Below, piece by piece: positions 1-9,439 of a DNA stretch of 64,000 bases (the first letter of the stretch is position 1; each line of letters opens with the position of its first letter). The DNA is taken from assembly GCF_022627325.1 (NCBI RefSeq), contig NZ_JAETZZ010000019.1, forward strand, positions 37,101 to 101,100. Direction: 5' to 3'. The notes below the pieces were generated by a model. That model ran no database searches and had not been told where the DNA came from. It saw only the letters and a list, made by a program, of their open reading frames with translations. The position numbers and the translations under genes were made by a program. The DNA is from Pseudomonas putida (GTDB taxonomy: Bacteria > Pseudomonadota > Gammaproteobacteria > Pseudomonadales > Pseudomonadaceae).

Positions 1-1067
1 TCATCGAAGTGCAGCACCTCGGCGTTGCTACCCAGAGCCTGCTTGATCAGCCCGGCGTGGTAGCACAGCCCGTCATAGGTTGAATTGGTCACCACCGCCA
101 GTTTGATGCGTGGTTTGCGCCCTTTGGCCAAAGGGTTGGCGCGCACCTTGGCCTGGATCGACTCAGCGCTGAATTCGCTGAGCGGGATCGGCCCGATGAT
201 GCCAAGCTCATTGCGCTCCGGGGACAGGTAAATGGGAATGGCGCCCGTCATGATGATGGCGTGGACCACCGACTTGTGGCAGTTACGGTCGACCAGCACC
301 AGGTCATCACGGCCGACCATGGCATGCCAGACGATCTTGTTGGCAGTGGAGGTGCCATTGATCACGAAGAAGGTATGGTCGGCGCGAAAATTGCGCGCCG
401 CCCTGGCTTCGGCCGCTGCCAAAGGCCCCGTGTGATCGAGCAGGGAGCCCAGTTCCGGCACCGAGACAGACAAGTCCGAACGCAGGGTATTTTCGCCGAA
501 GAATTGATGGAAGGCTTGGCCCACCGGGCTTTTGCGATAGGCCACGCCACCGCCATGGCCGGGCGTGTGCCAGGAATAATTGGACTGCGCAGTGTGCTGT
601 ACCAGGGCCTTGAAGAACGGCGGCAGCAAGCCGTCGAGGTAGTTGTGGGCAGCACGTGCTACCTGGCGGGCGAGGAACGGCACGGTGTCCTCGAACAGGT
701 AAAGAATGCCGCGCAGCTGGTTGAGCTCGCTCATCGCTTCAGCGGGAGCGTTCTCCAAGGTGACCTGTTCGCCCAGGGCGAAGATTGGCAGGTCAGGCGC
801 ACGCTGGCGGGCCAGGCGGATCAATTCGGCCATGTTCTGCAGCAGGTGGGTATTTTCACCAACGCCTTCGGCGGCGATCAGCATGCAGGCCAACCCATGA
901 TGAGTGGCAGCGACCAGGCGCGCTTCGGCATTGTCTGCGGCGGCAAGAATGGCGAAGCCGTCCTGGCGCAGTTCCTCGGCAATCCCCCGCACGCGCTCGC
1001 CGGCAACGCTGTCGGCCTTGATGGCGCGGTGGACGATGAGGATGGGGAACTTGAGGTCCTTGTACAT
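1..1067 (-). CDS. ldcA: Orn/Lys/Arg decarboxylase (partial, C-terminus outside window)
   Basis: PLP-dependent basic amino-acid decarboxylase of the bacterial Orn/Lys/Arg family. It would convert lysine to cadaverine (or a related amino acid to its amine) in the cytoplasm. The first 355 codons are present. They contain the N-terminal wing domain (about residues 1-130) and the start of the aminotransferase-fold domain, with the family motifs SWHTPGHGGG and FFGENTLRSDLS followed by FVINGTSTANK. The catalytic PLP lysine lies further on and is outside the window, as is roughly half of the expected ~750 residues. The ATG is preceded by a GGAGGT element. The lysine assignment rests on synteny with P. 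aeruginosa ldcA beside dnaQ and rnhA. Substrate cannot be read from this fragment, so arginine or ornithine remains possible. Confidence 0.85.
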   Translation of the reverse strand, partial: MYKDLKFPILIVHRAIKADSVAGERVRGIAEELRQDGFAILAAADNAEARLVAATHHGLACMLIAAEGVGENTHLLQNMAELIRLARQRAPDLPIFALGEQVTLENAPAEAMSELNQLRGILYLFEDTVPFLARQVARAAHNYLDGLLPPFFKALVQHTAQSNYSWHTPGHGGGVAYRKSPVGQAFHQFFGENTLRSDLSVSVPELGSLLDHTGPLAAAEARAARNFRADHTFFVINGTSTANKIVWHAMVGRDDLVLVDRNCHKSVVHAIIMTGAIPIYLSPERNELGIIGPIPLSEFSAESIQAKVRANPLAKGRKPRIKLAVVTNSTYDGLCYHAGLIKQALGSNAEVLHFD

Positions 1068-1184
1068 CAGGCTGCTACCTCCGAAGGACAGAGCGTCTTT
1101 CACAGGGTAGTAGAGCCTGGTGTTGTCAGTGCGTCCTGTCGCGGGCACGCCGTTTCCTGTACGGGCCTGCAGTTCAGTAAAGAG

Positions 1185-1210
1185 CCTGTGGGCTTACCGG
1201 CGACAAGGCC
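1185..1210 (+). repeat. Decayed REP-like sequence
   Basis: The stretch beginning CCTGTGGG and containing CTTACCGGCGAC then AAGGCC resembles a shortened copy of the REP seen at 24208-24251, 43869-43909 and 63768-63812. The hairpin core is eroded. It lies in the 158-base gap between dnaQ and the decarboxylase gene, where I see no gene. Confidence 0.4.
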
Positions 1211-1225
1211 ATGGCAGGCCGAGCA

Positions 1226-2005
1226 TCAACCGGCAGGCGTTTCGGTCAATGCCTGCCACATCGACGGCCCGCCCGCCGATTTGGCGATCGCCGCCAACCG
1301 CTCTGCATGCGCCTCCAACTCCTCGGCACTGGCCATGATCACCCGCCCAGGCGCACGCCCGGTGATCCGGCGGATCTCGCTGCCACCACTGCCCTGCCCT
1401 TCAGCGTCACCGTCAGCCCCATTGCCAGCCAGCGAAAGGCTGGTCTGGCCCCCGGTCATCGCCAGGTAGACGTCAGCCAACAACTCCGAGTCAAGCAACG
1501 CGCCGTGCAGTTCACGGCCGGAGTTGTCGATGTCGTAACGCTTGCACAGCGCGTCAAGGCTGTTGCGCTGCCCCGGGTGCCGGGCCCGGGCCAGCAACAG
1601 GGTGTCGAGGATGGTGCAATGCTGCGAGATGTCGGCACGGTCACGCTGGCCGAGCAGGGCGAACTCGTTATTGATGAAACCGACGTCGAACGCGGCGTTA
1701 TGGATGACCAGCGTGGCACCCTGAATGAATTCGAAGAACTCCTCGGCTACATCGCCGAAGCGCGGCTTGCCGACCAAAAAAGCGTCGGTGATGCCGTGGA
1801 CATTGATCGCGCCCTCGTCACTCTCGCGATCCGGTTGCAGATAGACGTGGAAGTGGCGACCGGTCAGGCGCCGGCCAATGACCTCGACGCAGCCGATCTC
1901 GATGATCCGGTGGCCTTCACTGACCGGCATGCCGGTGGTTTCGGTATCGAGAATGACCAGGCGTTTATCTTGCTGCTGCTCCACGCGGGGCGCTCCAACT
2001 TGCAT
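1226..2005 (-). CDS. dnaQ: DNA polymerase III subunit epsilon (3'-5' proofreading exonuclease)
   Basis: A 259-residue DEDDh exonuclease that proofreads for the replicative polymerase, bound to the alpha subunit. Exo I is DTETTG (about residues 20-25), Exo II is the HNAAFDVGFINNE region (about 103-115), and Exo III is HGALLDSELLADVYLAM (about 165-181), with the catalytic His at its start. After residue ~185 comes a Gly/Ser/Asp-rich linker and a short C-terminal segment ending in MWQALTETPAG, typical of the alpha-binding tail. It lies 30 bases downstream of rnhA on the same strand, a pairing that is widespread in gammaproteobacteria (there often divergent, here tandem). Confidence 0.97.
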   Translation of the reverse strand: MQVGAPRVEQQQDKRLVILDTETTGMPVSEGHRIIEIGCVEVIGRRLTGRHFHVYLQPDRESDEGAINVHGITDAFLVGKPRFGDVAEEFFEFIQGATLVIHNAAFDVGFINNEFALLGQRDRADISQHCTILDTLLLARARHPGQRNSLDALCKRYDIDNSGRELHGALLDSELLADVYLAMTGGQTSLSLAGNGADGDAEGQGSGGSEIRRITGRAPGRVIMASAEELEAHAERLAAIAKSAGGPSMWQALTETPAG

Positions 2006-2035
2006 CAGTTACAAAGCCGAGGATTGTACCCCAGC

Positions 2036-2482
2036 TCAACGTTTGGCGCGCACCTCGTCGACGCCACGGTTGGCCAACTGGTCAGCGCGCTCGTTGCCGG
2101 GGTGGCCGATGTGCCCGCGCACCCACTTCCAGGTGACCTTGTGGCGGTTGACCTGCTCGTCGAGCTGCTGCCACAGGTCGGCGTTCTTCACGGGCTCTTT
2201 CGCGGCCGTCTTCCAGCCGCGCTTCTTCCAGTTGACCATCCACTCGTTGATGCCCTTCATCACGTACTGCGAGTCGGTGGTCAACACCACCTCGCATTCG
2301 CGCTTGAGCGCCATCAAGCCCTGGATCGCGGCCATCAGTTCCATGCGGTTGTTGGTGGTTTCGCGCTCGCCGCCCCACAGCTCCTTTTCGACGCCCTTGT
2401 AGATCAACAGGACGCCCCAGCCACCAGGGCCAGGGTTGCCCTTGCAGGCACCATCGGTATACAACTCGACGCTATCGCTCAT
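2036..2482 (-). CDS. rnhA: Ribonuclease HI
   Basis: A 148-residue type 1 RNase H that cleaves the RNA strand of RNA:DNA hybrids. The four carboxylates of the active site are recognisable: Asp in YTDGACKGNPGPGG, Glu in NRMELMA, Asp in TTDSQY, and the late Asp in GNERADQLAN. Length matches the E. coli family (~155). The preceding methyltransferase gene ends 13 bases upstream and dnaQ follows after 30 bases, so the three are probably co-transcribed. Confidence 0.98.
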   Translation of the reverse strand: MSDSVELYTDGACKGNPGPGGWGVLLIYKGVEKELWGGERETTNNRMELMAAIQGLMALKRECEVVLTTDSQYVMKGINEWMVNWKKRGWKTAAKEPVKNADLWQQLDEQVNRHKVTWKWVRGHIGHPGNERADQLANRGVDEVRAKR

Positions 2483-2495
2483 GTACCACTCATGT

Positions 2496-3269
2496 TCAGT
2501 GCTTTTCGGTATCCGGGCTGACCGCGGTGCGGTTGACCTTGGCCAGGGGCAAAGGCAGCAGCTTGCCCATCGGCTCGCGGCGCTCCTGGCGCAGCGGCCT
2601 CAGGCCGACCACCATCTTGCGCGCTACCAGCAGGTAAACCCCGCCACCGGAGCTCTGCCAACCGCCCGCCACCCGTTCCCAGCCCGCCAGGCGTTGTTGC
2701 CAAGCCGGTGAGGCAAGCGGCGGACGATAGCACCCGAAGCGGCGTTTCTCCAGCGCGAAGCCCAGCAGGTTGAGCCAGTCACCCACCCGTGACGGCGAGA
2801 TGCAGCGGGCCTTGCGCAGCGCGCCATGGCTGAAGAAGTGGCGTATGCCCCAGCTGCTCCAGGGGTTGATGCCGACGATCAGCAGATGCCCACCGGGGCG
2901 TACGGCACTGGCGGCCTCGCGCAGCAAACCATGGGGCGACAGGCAGAAGTCCAGGCCGTGTTGCAGCACCACCACGTCGGCGGCGTGCTCGCTCAAGGGC
3001 CAGGCCTGCTCTTCACAGACGATCTCCACCCCCGGCAACGGCGCGCCCAGGCGCACGTTGCGCTGGACCTGAGGGGCGCTGGGCGGGGCCTCGGCGCAGG
3101 GGCCATAATGCACCAGGTAACCACCGAAGAAGCGCCCGAGCTCTTCCTCCAGCAATTTTTCCTCTTCTTTGAGCATCAGCTGGCCGAGCGGGCCGTGGAA
3201 CCAGTCACGGGCCAGGCTGATCAGCTCGACCCAGGCCGGGTCGGCCTGGGCAAAGGGTTGGTCGGTCAT
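2496..3269 (-). CDS. SAM-dependent methyltransferase, class I
   Basis: A 257-residue protein with a Methyltransf_11-like Rossmann fold. The SAM-binding strand is LGAPLPGVEIVCEEQAWPLS, followed by VVVLQHGLDF and the post-motif region LREAASAVRPGGHLLIVG. The substrate is unknown. I chose the ATG at 3269 because a GGGAGA element precedes it. Upstream in-frame ATGs (to 3332) have no such site and would run toward the divergent gloB promoter. The gene is conserved in this position between rnhA and gloB in Pseudomonas, which suggests a housekeeping role, but I cannot name the target molecule. Confidence 0.85.
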   Translation of the reverse strand: MTDQPFAQADPAWVELISLARDWFHGPLGQLMLKEEEKLLEEELGRFFGGYLVHYGPCAEAPPSAPQVQRNVRLGAPLPGVEIVCEEQAWPLSEHAADVVVLQHGLDFCLSPHGLLREAASAVRPGGHLLIVGINPWSSWGIRHFFSHGALRKARCISPSRVGDWLNLLGFALEKRRFGCYRPPLASPAWQQRLAGWERVAGGWQSSGGGVYLLVARKMVVGLRPLRQERREPMGKLLPLPLAKVNRTAVSPDTEKH

Positions 3270-3355
3270 TTGCGCTCTCCCTCGAAGGTTCTCGCACCGC
3301 GCCATCGCGGCTAAGATGCCCTCATGTGCCACGCTTGGCGATACGGATCCACACC

Positions 3356-4135
3356 ATGATACAGATCGATGCGCTCCCCGCTTTCTCCGACAACTACATC
3401 TGGTTGTTACAGGATACTGCCAAACGCCGCTGCGCGGTGGTCGATCCTGGCGATGCCGGACCGGTGCAGGCCTGGCTGGCCGCCCATCCTGACTGGCTGC
3501 TGGAGGATATCCTGGTCACCCACCACCACAATGACCACGTCGGCGGAGTCGAGCAGCTGAAAGCGCTGACCGGAGCGCGCGTCTGCGGCCCCGCCAACGA
3601 GCGCATCCCGTGCCGCGACCTTGCATTGGACGAGGGTGACAAGGTGACCGTGCTGGGCGTGACCTTCCAGGTCCTGGCAGTGCCGGGGCATACGCTGGGC
3701 CATATTGCCTTCTTCAGCGACCAGCCCGCGACGCCGGTGCTGTTCAGCGGCGACACGCTGTTCGCCGCCGGCTGCGGGCGGATGTTCGAGGGCACGCCGG
3801 AGCAGATGCAGCCCGCCCTCGCCAGGTTGGCCGCGCTGCCGGAGCGTACCGAGGTGTACTGCGCCCACGAGTACACCCTGAGCAACTTGCGCTTCGCCAA
3901 GGCTGTCGAGCCGCAAAATCCGCACGTTCTGCAGCGTTTCGATGATGTTACCCGGCTGCGGGCCGACAATCGCATCACATTGCCATCAACCATCGGCCTG
4001 GAACGGCTGACCAACCCGTTTTTACGTACCGCTGAAACATTAGTTAAACAAAAAGCTGACGAATGGAAGGGACATTCAAACACCACGCATGTCGCTGTTT
4101 TTGCTGCCTTGAGGTCTTGGAAGGACACCTTCTGA
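3356..4135 (+). CDS. gloB: Hydroxyacylglutathione hydrolase (glyoxalase II)
   Basis: A 259-residue metallo-beta-lactamase-fold enzyme that hydrolyses S-lactoylglutathione to lactate and glutathione, completing methylglyoxal detoxification. The zinc site THHHNDHVGG (HxHxDH) is at about residues 53-62, with further ligands in VPGHTLGHI and FSGDTLFAAGCGRMFEG and the late His in YCAHEYTLSN. The C-terminal HAGH domain follows and ends in LRSWKDTF. The ATG at 3356 is chosen over an in-frame upstream codon because MIQIDALPAFSDNY is the conserved family N-terminus. It is divergent from the methyltransferase. Confidence 0.97.
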   Translation: MIQIDALPAFSDNYIWLLQDTAKRRCAVVDPGDAGPVQAWLAAHPDWLLEDILVTHHHNDHVGGVEQLKALTGARVCGPANERIPCRDLALDEGDKVTVLGVTFQVLAVPGHTLGHIAFFSDQPATPVLFSGDTLFAAGCGRMFEGTPEQMQPALARLAALPERTEVYCAHEYTLSNLRFAKAVEPQNPHVLQRFDDVTRLRADNRITLPSTIGLERLTNPFLRTAETLVKQKADEWKGHSNTTHVAVFAALRSWKDTF

Positions 4136-4235
4136 TAACCTGAAGATATATCGCAACATGCGCTGCAAGGTTGACCCGGCGGGATGCGGTTTCTAGAATC
4201 GCCGAAATTTTTTGCCCGGATACCCGTCCCCGCCG

Positions 4236-5657
4236 ATGTCTTCCCCAAGCCGCAGAACCGCTCATTCAGTCGCCCTGACGCGCCTGGCCCAAATCAGTGC
4301 GCTGGCGCTGGCCGCCACCCTGGTGGGCTGCCAGAGCACCCGTCAGCTCGACGAATCCGATAGCGTTCGCGCGCACAGCTACCAGGCGCGGATCAAACAC
4401 AAACCCGCTCCCCTCGCGGTCAAACCGGCCGAGCAGGCGCCCCAGGATGTGTGGGAGCGCATGCGCCAGGGCTTCGCCCTGCAAGACACCATCGACGTCA
4501 ACCCGCGCATCGAGCAGCAGCGGCTGTGGTTTGCCAGCAACCCTTCGTTCCTGGAAAACGCCGGTGAGCGTGGCAGCCTGTACCTGCACTACATCGTCGA
4601 GCGCCTGGAAGAACGCGACATGCCGCTGGAGCTGGCCCTGTTGCCGGCGATCGAAAGCGCCTACAACCCCATGGCCTACTCGCGCGCCCATGCCGCAGGC
4701 ATGTGGCAGTTCATCCCCTCCACCGGGCGCCACTTCAACCTGCGCCAGACCAATTTCTACGATGGTCGCCGCGACATCACCGCATCGACCAATGCCGCGC
4801 TGGACTACCTGAGCCGCCTGCACGACATGTTCAACGGCGACTGGCTGTTGGCGCTGGCCGCCTACAATGCCGGCGAAGGCACCGTCAGCCGGGCGATCGA
4901 GCGCAACGAGAAACTCGGCCTGCCAACCGATTACTGGAACCTGCCCCTGCCGCAGGAAACACGCGACTACGTGCCCAAACTGCTGGCCCTGTCGCAGGTG
5001 GTGCTGACCCCCGAAGCGTACGGGGTGAATCTCAACCCGATCGCCAACGAGCCCTACTTCGAAGCCGTCGCCATCAAGGACCGCCTGGACCTGTCGCGGG
5101 TTGCCGCCTTCGCCAACATAGACGAAGACGAACTGATCCAGCTCAACCCGGCCTTCAAGAAGCGCATGACCGTGGATGGGCCCAAGCAATTGCTGGTGCC
5201 GACGGCCAAGGCGCAACTGCTCTCCGACAGCCTGTCCAACCTCAAGCCTGAACAACTGATCAGCCTGCAGCCGAACAAGGCCGTGTTCGCTCGCGCCGTG
5301 GCTGAAGCCAAGGCACCTGCCAGCGCCCGCAGCTACCGCGTGAAGCGCGGCGACAGCCTGAGCACCATCGCAAGGGCCAACCGGGTTTCGGTCAAGGATA
5401 TCCAGCGCTGGAACAAGCTCTCGGGTAGCCGGGTAAAGGCCGGCCAGGTGCTGGCGTTGCGTGGCGGTAGTGCGGCGGGCAACCGGGTGGCGGCATCCTC
5501 CAAGCGCTCGACTAAGTACAAGGTCCGCAAGGGCGACTCACTGTATCTGGTGGCGAAACGTTTCAACGTCGAGATGAAGCACCTCAAGCGCTGGAATCCG
5601 CGCAGCGGGCATGCCCTCAAGCCAGGCCAGACCTTGACCGTCTACCTGGGGCATTGA
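4236..5657 (+). CDS. mltD: Membrane-bound lytic murein transglycosylase D with two LysM repeats
   Basis: A 473-residue lipoprotein that cleaves peptidoglycan glycan strands to 1,6-anhydromuropeptides. A signal segment ends at the lipobox LVGC (Cys about residue 30), predicting outer-membrane anchoring. The SLT domain (about 100-240) carries the catalytic Glu in LLPAIESAYNP, then AAGMWQFIPSTGR and ALAAYNAGEG. Two LysM domains close the protein, beginning SYRVKRGDSLSTIA and KYKVRKGDSLYLVA. I use the ATG at 4236 rather than the upstream in-frame TTG at 4212. Synteny with gloB upstream is that of P. aeruginosa. Confidence 0.96.
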   Translation: MSSPSRRTAHSVALTRLAQISALALAATLVGCQSTRQLDESDSVRAHSYQARIKHKPAPLAVKPAEQAPQDVWERMRQGFALQDTIDVNPRIEQQRLWFASNPSFLENAGERGSLYLHYIVERLEERDMPLELALLPAIESAYNPMAYSRAHAAGMWQFIPSTGRHFNLRQTNFYDGRRDITASTNAALDYLSRLHDMFNGDWLLALAAYNAGEGTVSRAIERNEKLGLPTDYWNLPLPQETRDYVPKLLALSQVVLTPEAYGVNLNPIANEPYFEAVAIKDRLDLSRVAAFANIDEDELIQLNPAFKKRMTVDGPKQLLVPTAKAQLLSDSLSNLKPEQLISLQPNKAVFARAVAEAKAPASARSYRVKRGDSLSTIARANRVSVKDIQRWNKLSGSRVKAGQVLALRGGSAAGNRVAASSKRSTKYKVRKGDSLYLVAKRFNVEMKHLKRWNPRSGHALKPGQTLTVYLGH

Positions 5658-5665
5658 TCTGAATC

Positions 5666-5684
5666 GGGGCTGCTTGGCAGCCCC
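5666..5684 (+). terminator. Hairpin after mltD
   Basis: Arms GGGGCTG and CAGCCCC with a five-base loop lie 8 bases past the mltD stop. No strong T run follows, so termination strength is uncertain. It separates mltD from the importer operon. Confidence 0.45.
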
Positions 5685-5776
5685 TCGATCTCCTTCCAGC
5701 CACACCCTTTTTCCAGCCCCGCCAAGCTGTTACTGTAGCCCGACCAAAGCCCAACGCCTCTGGATCGGATGCCGAC

Positions 5777-7606
5777 TTGATACGTCCCCTCCTGCTGTCA
5801 CTCAGCCTGGCCTTGAGCTTTCCCGCAGCCGCGATGGTGAGCGAAAGCCACGGATACGCGCAGTTCGGCACGCTCAAGTACCCAGCGACATTCACCCATT
5901 TCGACTGGGTCAACCCGCAAGCGCCCAAGGGCGGCACCTTGCGCGCTATGGCATTGGGTACGTTCGATACGCTCAACGCCTATACCTTCAAGGGTTCAAG
6001 CCCAGTCACAACGCCGAACTTCCTGCAGTACGGGGTCAACGAGCTCAACGAAACGCTGATGGTCGGCACCGGCATGTACGACCCTTCCGGCGACGAACCC
6101 ACGTCCAGTTACGGCCTCATCGCCCGCTCGGTGGAGTACAGCGAGGACCGTAGCTGGGTGGTGTTCAACCTGCGCCCGCAAGCGCGCTGGCATGACGGCA
6201 AACCGATCACCTCGGCCGACGTCGCCTTCTCTTATTACACGCTGCTAAAAGGCGGCCACCCGATCTACCGCACCAATCTGCAGGAAGTGCAGCGCGTGGA
6301 TATCCTTGGCCCGTTGCGCATCCGCTTCGTGTTCAAGCGCGCTGGCAACCCGCTGCTGATCCTGCGCCTGGGCGAAATGCCGGTGCTGCCCAAACACTAC
6401 TGGCAAGGCCGCGATTTCAAGGCCACCACCTTCGAGCCGCCTCTGGGCAGTGGCCCCTACCGCATCACCCAGGTGCAGCCCGGCAGGCGCCTGGTGTTCG
6501 AGCGGGTGAAGAATTACTGGGGCAAGGACCTTGCGGTGAACCGCGGCAAGTACAACTTCAACCGCGTCGAATACGAGTTCTATCGGGACGCCACAGTCGC
6601 GTTCGAAGCCTTCAAGGCCGGCGAATTCGACATCTATATCGAGCATCAGGCAAAGAACTGGGCCAACGGCTACAACTTCCCGGCACTGCGCCGTGGCGAG
6701 GTGATAAAGGCCCAGATCCCGCACCGCATCCCGACCCAGACCCAGGGGTTGTTCATGAACACCCGCCGGCCCACCTTCAGCGACGCCAGGGTACGCCAGG
6801 CGCTGGGCCTGATGCTCGACTTCCAGTGGACCAACCGCGCCCTTTTCAGCAGCGCCTACCGCCGCTCGACCAGCTACTACCCCAATAGCGAGTTTGCCGC
6901 CAGCGGCCTGCCCACGGGCAAGGAGTGGCTGCTGCTGGCGCCGTTCCGTGACCAATTGCCGCAAAAGCTGTTCACCCAACCCTATCAGGTCAGCCACACC
7001 GAGGGCCGCGGCATCAACCGCCAGACCCTGCGCCAGGCGCTGAGCCTGCTCGGCGATGCCGGCTGGAAGCTCGACGGCCAGCGCCTGGTCGACGCGCACG
7101 GCCAGCAGCTGCGCATGGAACTGCTGCTGGTGAACCCCAACCTCGAACGCATCTTGCAGCCCTATGTCGAAAACCTGGCGAGCATCGGTATCGATGCGCG
7201 CTTGCGCACCGTGGACCGTGCCCAGTACAAACAACGCCTGGACCAGTTCGACTTCGACATGATTCTGATGACCCTGAGCCAGACCTTGAGCCCCGGCCTG
7301 GAACAGTGGCTGTACTTCCATTCCAGCCAGGCTGCGACCAAGGGCAGCAAGAATTACGCGGGGGTCAGGGATCCTGTGGTCGACCACCTGCTCGATACCC
7401 TGCTCGCCGCACGCACCCGCGATGACCAGGTCGCCGCCGCCCGCGCCCTGGACCGCGTGCTTTCCTGGCAGTACTACATGATCCCCAACTGGTATCTCGA
7501 CAATCACCGCCTGGCCTACCGCAACCGGTTCGGTTTCGTCACCACACCGCCCTATACCCTCGGGCTGAATACCTGGTGGCTAAAGACTTCGGAGAAAGCC
7601 CAATGA
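5777..7606 (+). CDS. nppA1: Peptide/nucleoside-peptide ABC importer, periplasmic binding protein 1
   Basis: A 609-residue family 5 extracellular solute-binding protein, related to E. coli YejA and by gene order to NppA1 of P. aeruginosa, whose system takes up microcin C-like and peptidyl-nucleoside compounds. The signal peptide is about residues 1-19 (MIRPLLLSLSLALSFPAAA). Family features include FDWVNPQAPKGGTLR near the N-terminus, PQARWHDGKPITSADVAFSY, and LGSGPYRI. The only reasonable start is a TTG at 5777, because the nearby ATG at 5769 runs into a stop after three codons. The stop overlaps the next gene's ATG in an ATGA. Substrate specificity is inferred from synteny only. Confidence 0.88.
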   Translation: MIRPLLLSLSLALSFPAAAMVSESHGYAQFGTLKYPATFTHFDWVNPQAPKGGTLRAMALGTFDTLNAYTFKGSSPVTTPNFLQYGVNELNETLMVGTGMYDPSGDEPTSSYGLIARSVEYSEDRSWVVFNLRPQARWHDGKPITSADVAFSYYTLLKGGHPIYRTNLQEVQRVDILGPLRIRFVFKRAGNPLLILRLGEMPVLPKHYWQGRDFKATTFEPPLGSGPYRITQVQPGRRLVFERVKNYWGKDLAVNRGKYNFNRVEYEFYRDATVAFEAFKAGEFDIYIEHQAKNWANGYNFPALRRGEVIKAQIPHRIPTQTQGLFMNTRRPTFSDARVRQALGLMLDFQWTNRALFSSAYRRSTSYYPNSEFAASGLPTGKEWLLLAPFRDQLPQKLFTQPYQVSHTEGRGINRQTLRQALSLLGDAGWKLDGQRLVDAHGQQLRMELLLVNPNLERILQPYVENLASIGIDARLRTVDRAQYKQRLDQFDFDMILMTLSQTLSPGLEQWLYFHSSQAATKGSKNYAGVRDPVVDHLLDTLLAARTRDDQVAAARALDRVLSWQYYMIPNWYLDNHRLAYRNRFGFVTTPPYTLGLNTWWLKTSEKAQ

Positions 7607-9438
7607 TGCCAACGTACCGCCTGCGCCAACTGGCAGGCAGCCTGCTGCTCGCCTGCCTGAGCCTACCGGCTCTGGCCGCGCCGCAACACGCACTGACCCT
7701 TTATGATGAGGCGCCGAAATACCCGGCCGACTTCAAGCACTTCGACTACGTCAACCCCGACGCGCCCAAGGGCGGCACCTTCCGCCAGTCCAGCTTCGGT
7801 GGTTTCGACAGCCTCAACCCCTTCATCAACAAAGGCGTGGCCGCCGAAAACGTCGGTGCCATCTACGACACTTTGATGCGCCAGAGCCTGGACGAGCCCT
7901 TTACCGAGTACGGCCTGGTTGCCGGCAAGATCGAAAAGGCCCCGGACAACAGCTGGGTACGCTTCTACCTGCGCCCCGAGGCACGCTTCCACGACGGCCA
8001 CCCGATGCGCGCCGAAGACGTGGTATTCACCTTCAACGCCCTGATCAAGGACGGCGCACCGCTGTACCGCCAGTACTATGGCGATGTCGCCCAAGTCGTC
8101 GCCGAAGACCCGCTGCGTGTGCTGTTCAGGTTCAAGCACAAGAACAACCGCGAGTTGCCGCTGATCCTCGGCCAGTTACCGGTACTGCCCAAGCACTGGT
8201 ACGAAGGCCGCGAATTCAACCGCGGCAACCTGGAAATCCCGCTCGGCAGCGGCCCGTACAAGATCACCGAGGTCAAGCCCGGCCGCTCGATCCGCTACGA
8301 GCGGGTCAAGGACTACTGGGCCAAGGACCTGCCGCTCAACCGCGGCCAGTTCAACTTCGACGCCATGACCTTCGACGCCTACCGCGACAACACCGTCGCA
8401 CTGGAAGCACTCAAGGCCGGCCAGTTCGACTATGGCCTGGAAACCAGCGCGAAAAACTGGGCCACCGCCTATAACGTTCCCGCTGTACGCGATGGCCGCC
8501 TGATCAAGGAAGAGCTGCCCAACGGCAACCCCACCGGCATGCAGGGGTTCATTTTCAACCTGCGTAAACCGCTGTTCCAGGACATCCGCGTGCGCCAGGC
8601 GCTGAGCCTGCTGCTGGACTTCGAGTGGACCAACAAGCAGTTGTTCAACGGCGCCTACACCCGCACCGGCAGCTACTTCGAAAACTCCGAAATGGCCGCC
8701 CGAGGCCTGCCCTCGCCTGCCGAGCTGAAGATACTCGAGCCGCTGCGCGGCAAGATTCCCGAACAGGTGTTCAGCGAGGTCTTCCACAACCCGGTCACCG
8801 ACGGCAGCGGCATGATCCGCGAACAGCAACGCCAGGCTTACAAATTGCTGATGGACGCTGGCTGGAAGATCGTCGACGACAAGATGGTCGACAAGAACGG
8901 CAAACCAGTGTCCATCGAGTTCATGCTGGCCCAGACCGAGTTCGAGCGCATCCTGCTGCCGTTCAAACGCAACCTGGCCGACCTTGGCATCGACTTGAAC
9001 ATCCGCCGCGTCGACGTCTCGCAATACATCACCCGCCTGCGCTCACGTGACTTCGACATGATCGTCAGTGGCTTTGCGCAGTCCAACTCCCCAGGCAACG
9101 AGCAGCGCGAGTTCTGGTCCAGTGCGGCGGCTGACAACCCCGGCAGCCGCAACTTCATCGGCCTGCGTGACCCGGCCATCGACCAGCTGGTCGAAGCACT
9201 GATCAACGCCGATTCGCGGCAAAGCCTGATCAACCACTCCCGTGCCCTGGACAGGGTGCTGCTATGGGGCTACTACGTGATCCCCAACTGGCACATCAAG
9301 ACCTGGCGCGTGGCCTACTGGAACCACATCGGCCACCCCGATGTTTCGCCCAAGTACGACATCGGCATCGACACCTGGTGGATCAAGCCTGACGTGACGC
9401 CAGCCGTGTCCGAAACGCCCGCTCAAGAGGCCAACTGA
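7603..9438 (+). CDS. nppA2: Peptide/nucleoside-peptide ABC importer, periplasmic binding protein 2
   Basis: A 611-residue paralogue of the preceding gene with the same layout: a cleavable signal peptide (about residues 1-24, ending LSLPALAA), FDYVNPDAPKGGTFR, PEARFHDGHPMRAEDVVFTF and LGSGPYKI. The start ATG at 7603 overlaps the upstream stop (ATGA) with GGAG 9 bases before it, which indicates translational coupling. Two binding proteins feeding one permease pair presumably widen the substrate range. This follows from what is known of the NppA1A2BCD system and is not shown here. Confidence 0.88.
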   Translation: MMPTYRLRQLAGSLLLACLSLPALAAPQHALTLYDEAPKYPADFKHFDYVNPDAPKGGTFRQSSFGGFDSLNPFINKGVAAENVGAIYDTLMRQSLDEPFTEYGLVAGKIEKAPDNSWVRFYLRPEARFHDGHPMRAEDVVFTFNALIKDGAPLYRQYYGDVAQVVAEDPLRVLFRFKHKNNRELPLILGQLPVLPKHWYEGREFNRGNLEIPLGSGPYKITEVKPGRSIRYERVKDYWAKDLPLNRGQFNFDAMTFDAYRDNTVALEALKAGQFDYGLETSAKNWATAYNVPAVRDGRLIKEELPNGNPTGMQGFIFNLRKPLFQDIRVRQALSLLLDFEWTNKQLFNGAYTRTGSYFENSEMAARGLPSPAELKILEPLRGKIPEQVFSEVFHNPVTDGSGMIREQQRQAYKLLMDAGWKIVDDKMVDKNGKPVSIEFMLAQTEFERILLPFKRNLADLGIDLNIRRVDVSQYITRLRSRDFDMIVSGFAQSNSPGNEQREFWSSAAADNPGSRNFIGLRDPAIDQLVEALINADSRQSLINHSRALDRVLLWGYYVIPNWHIKTWRVAYWNHIGHPDVSPKYDIGIDTWWIKPDVTPAVSETPAQEAN

Positions 9439-9439
9439 C

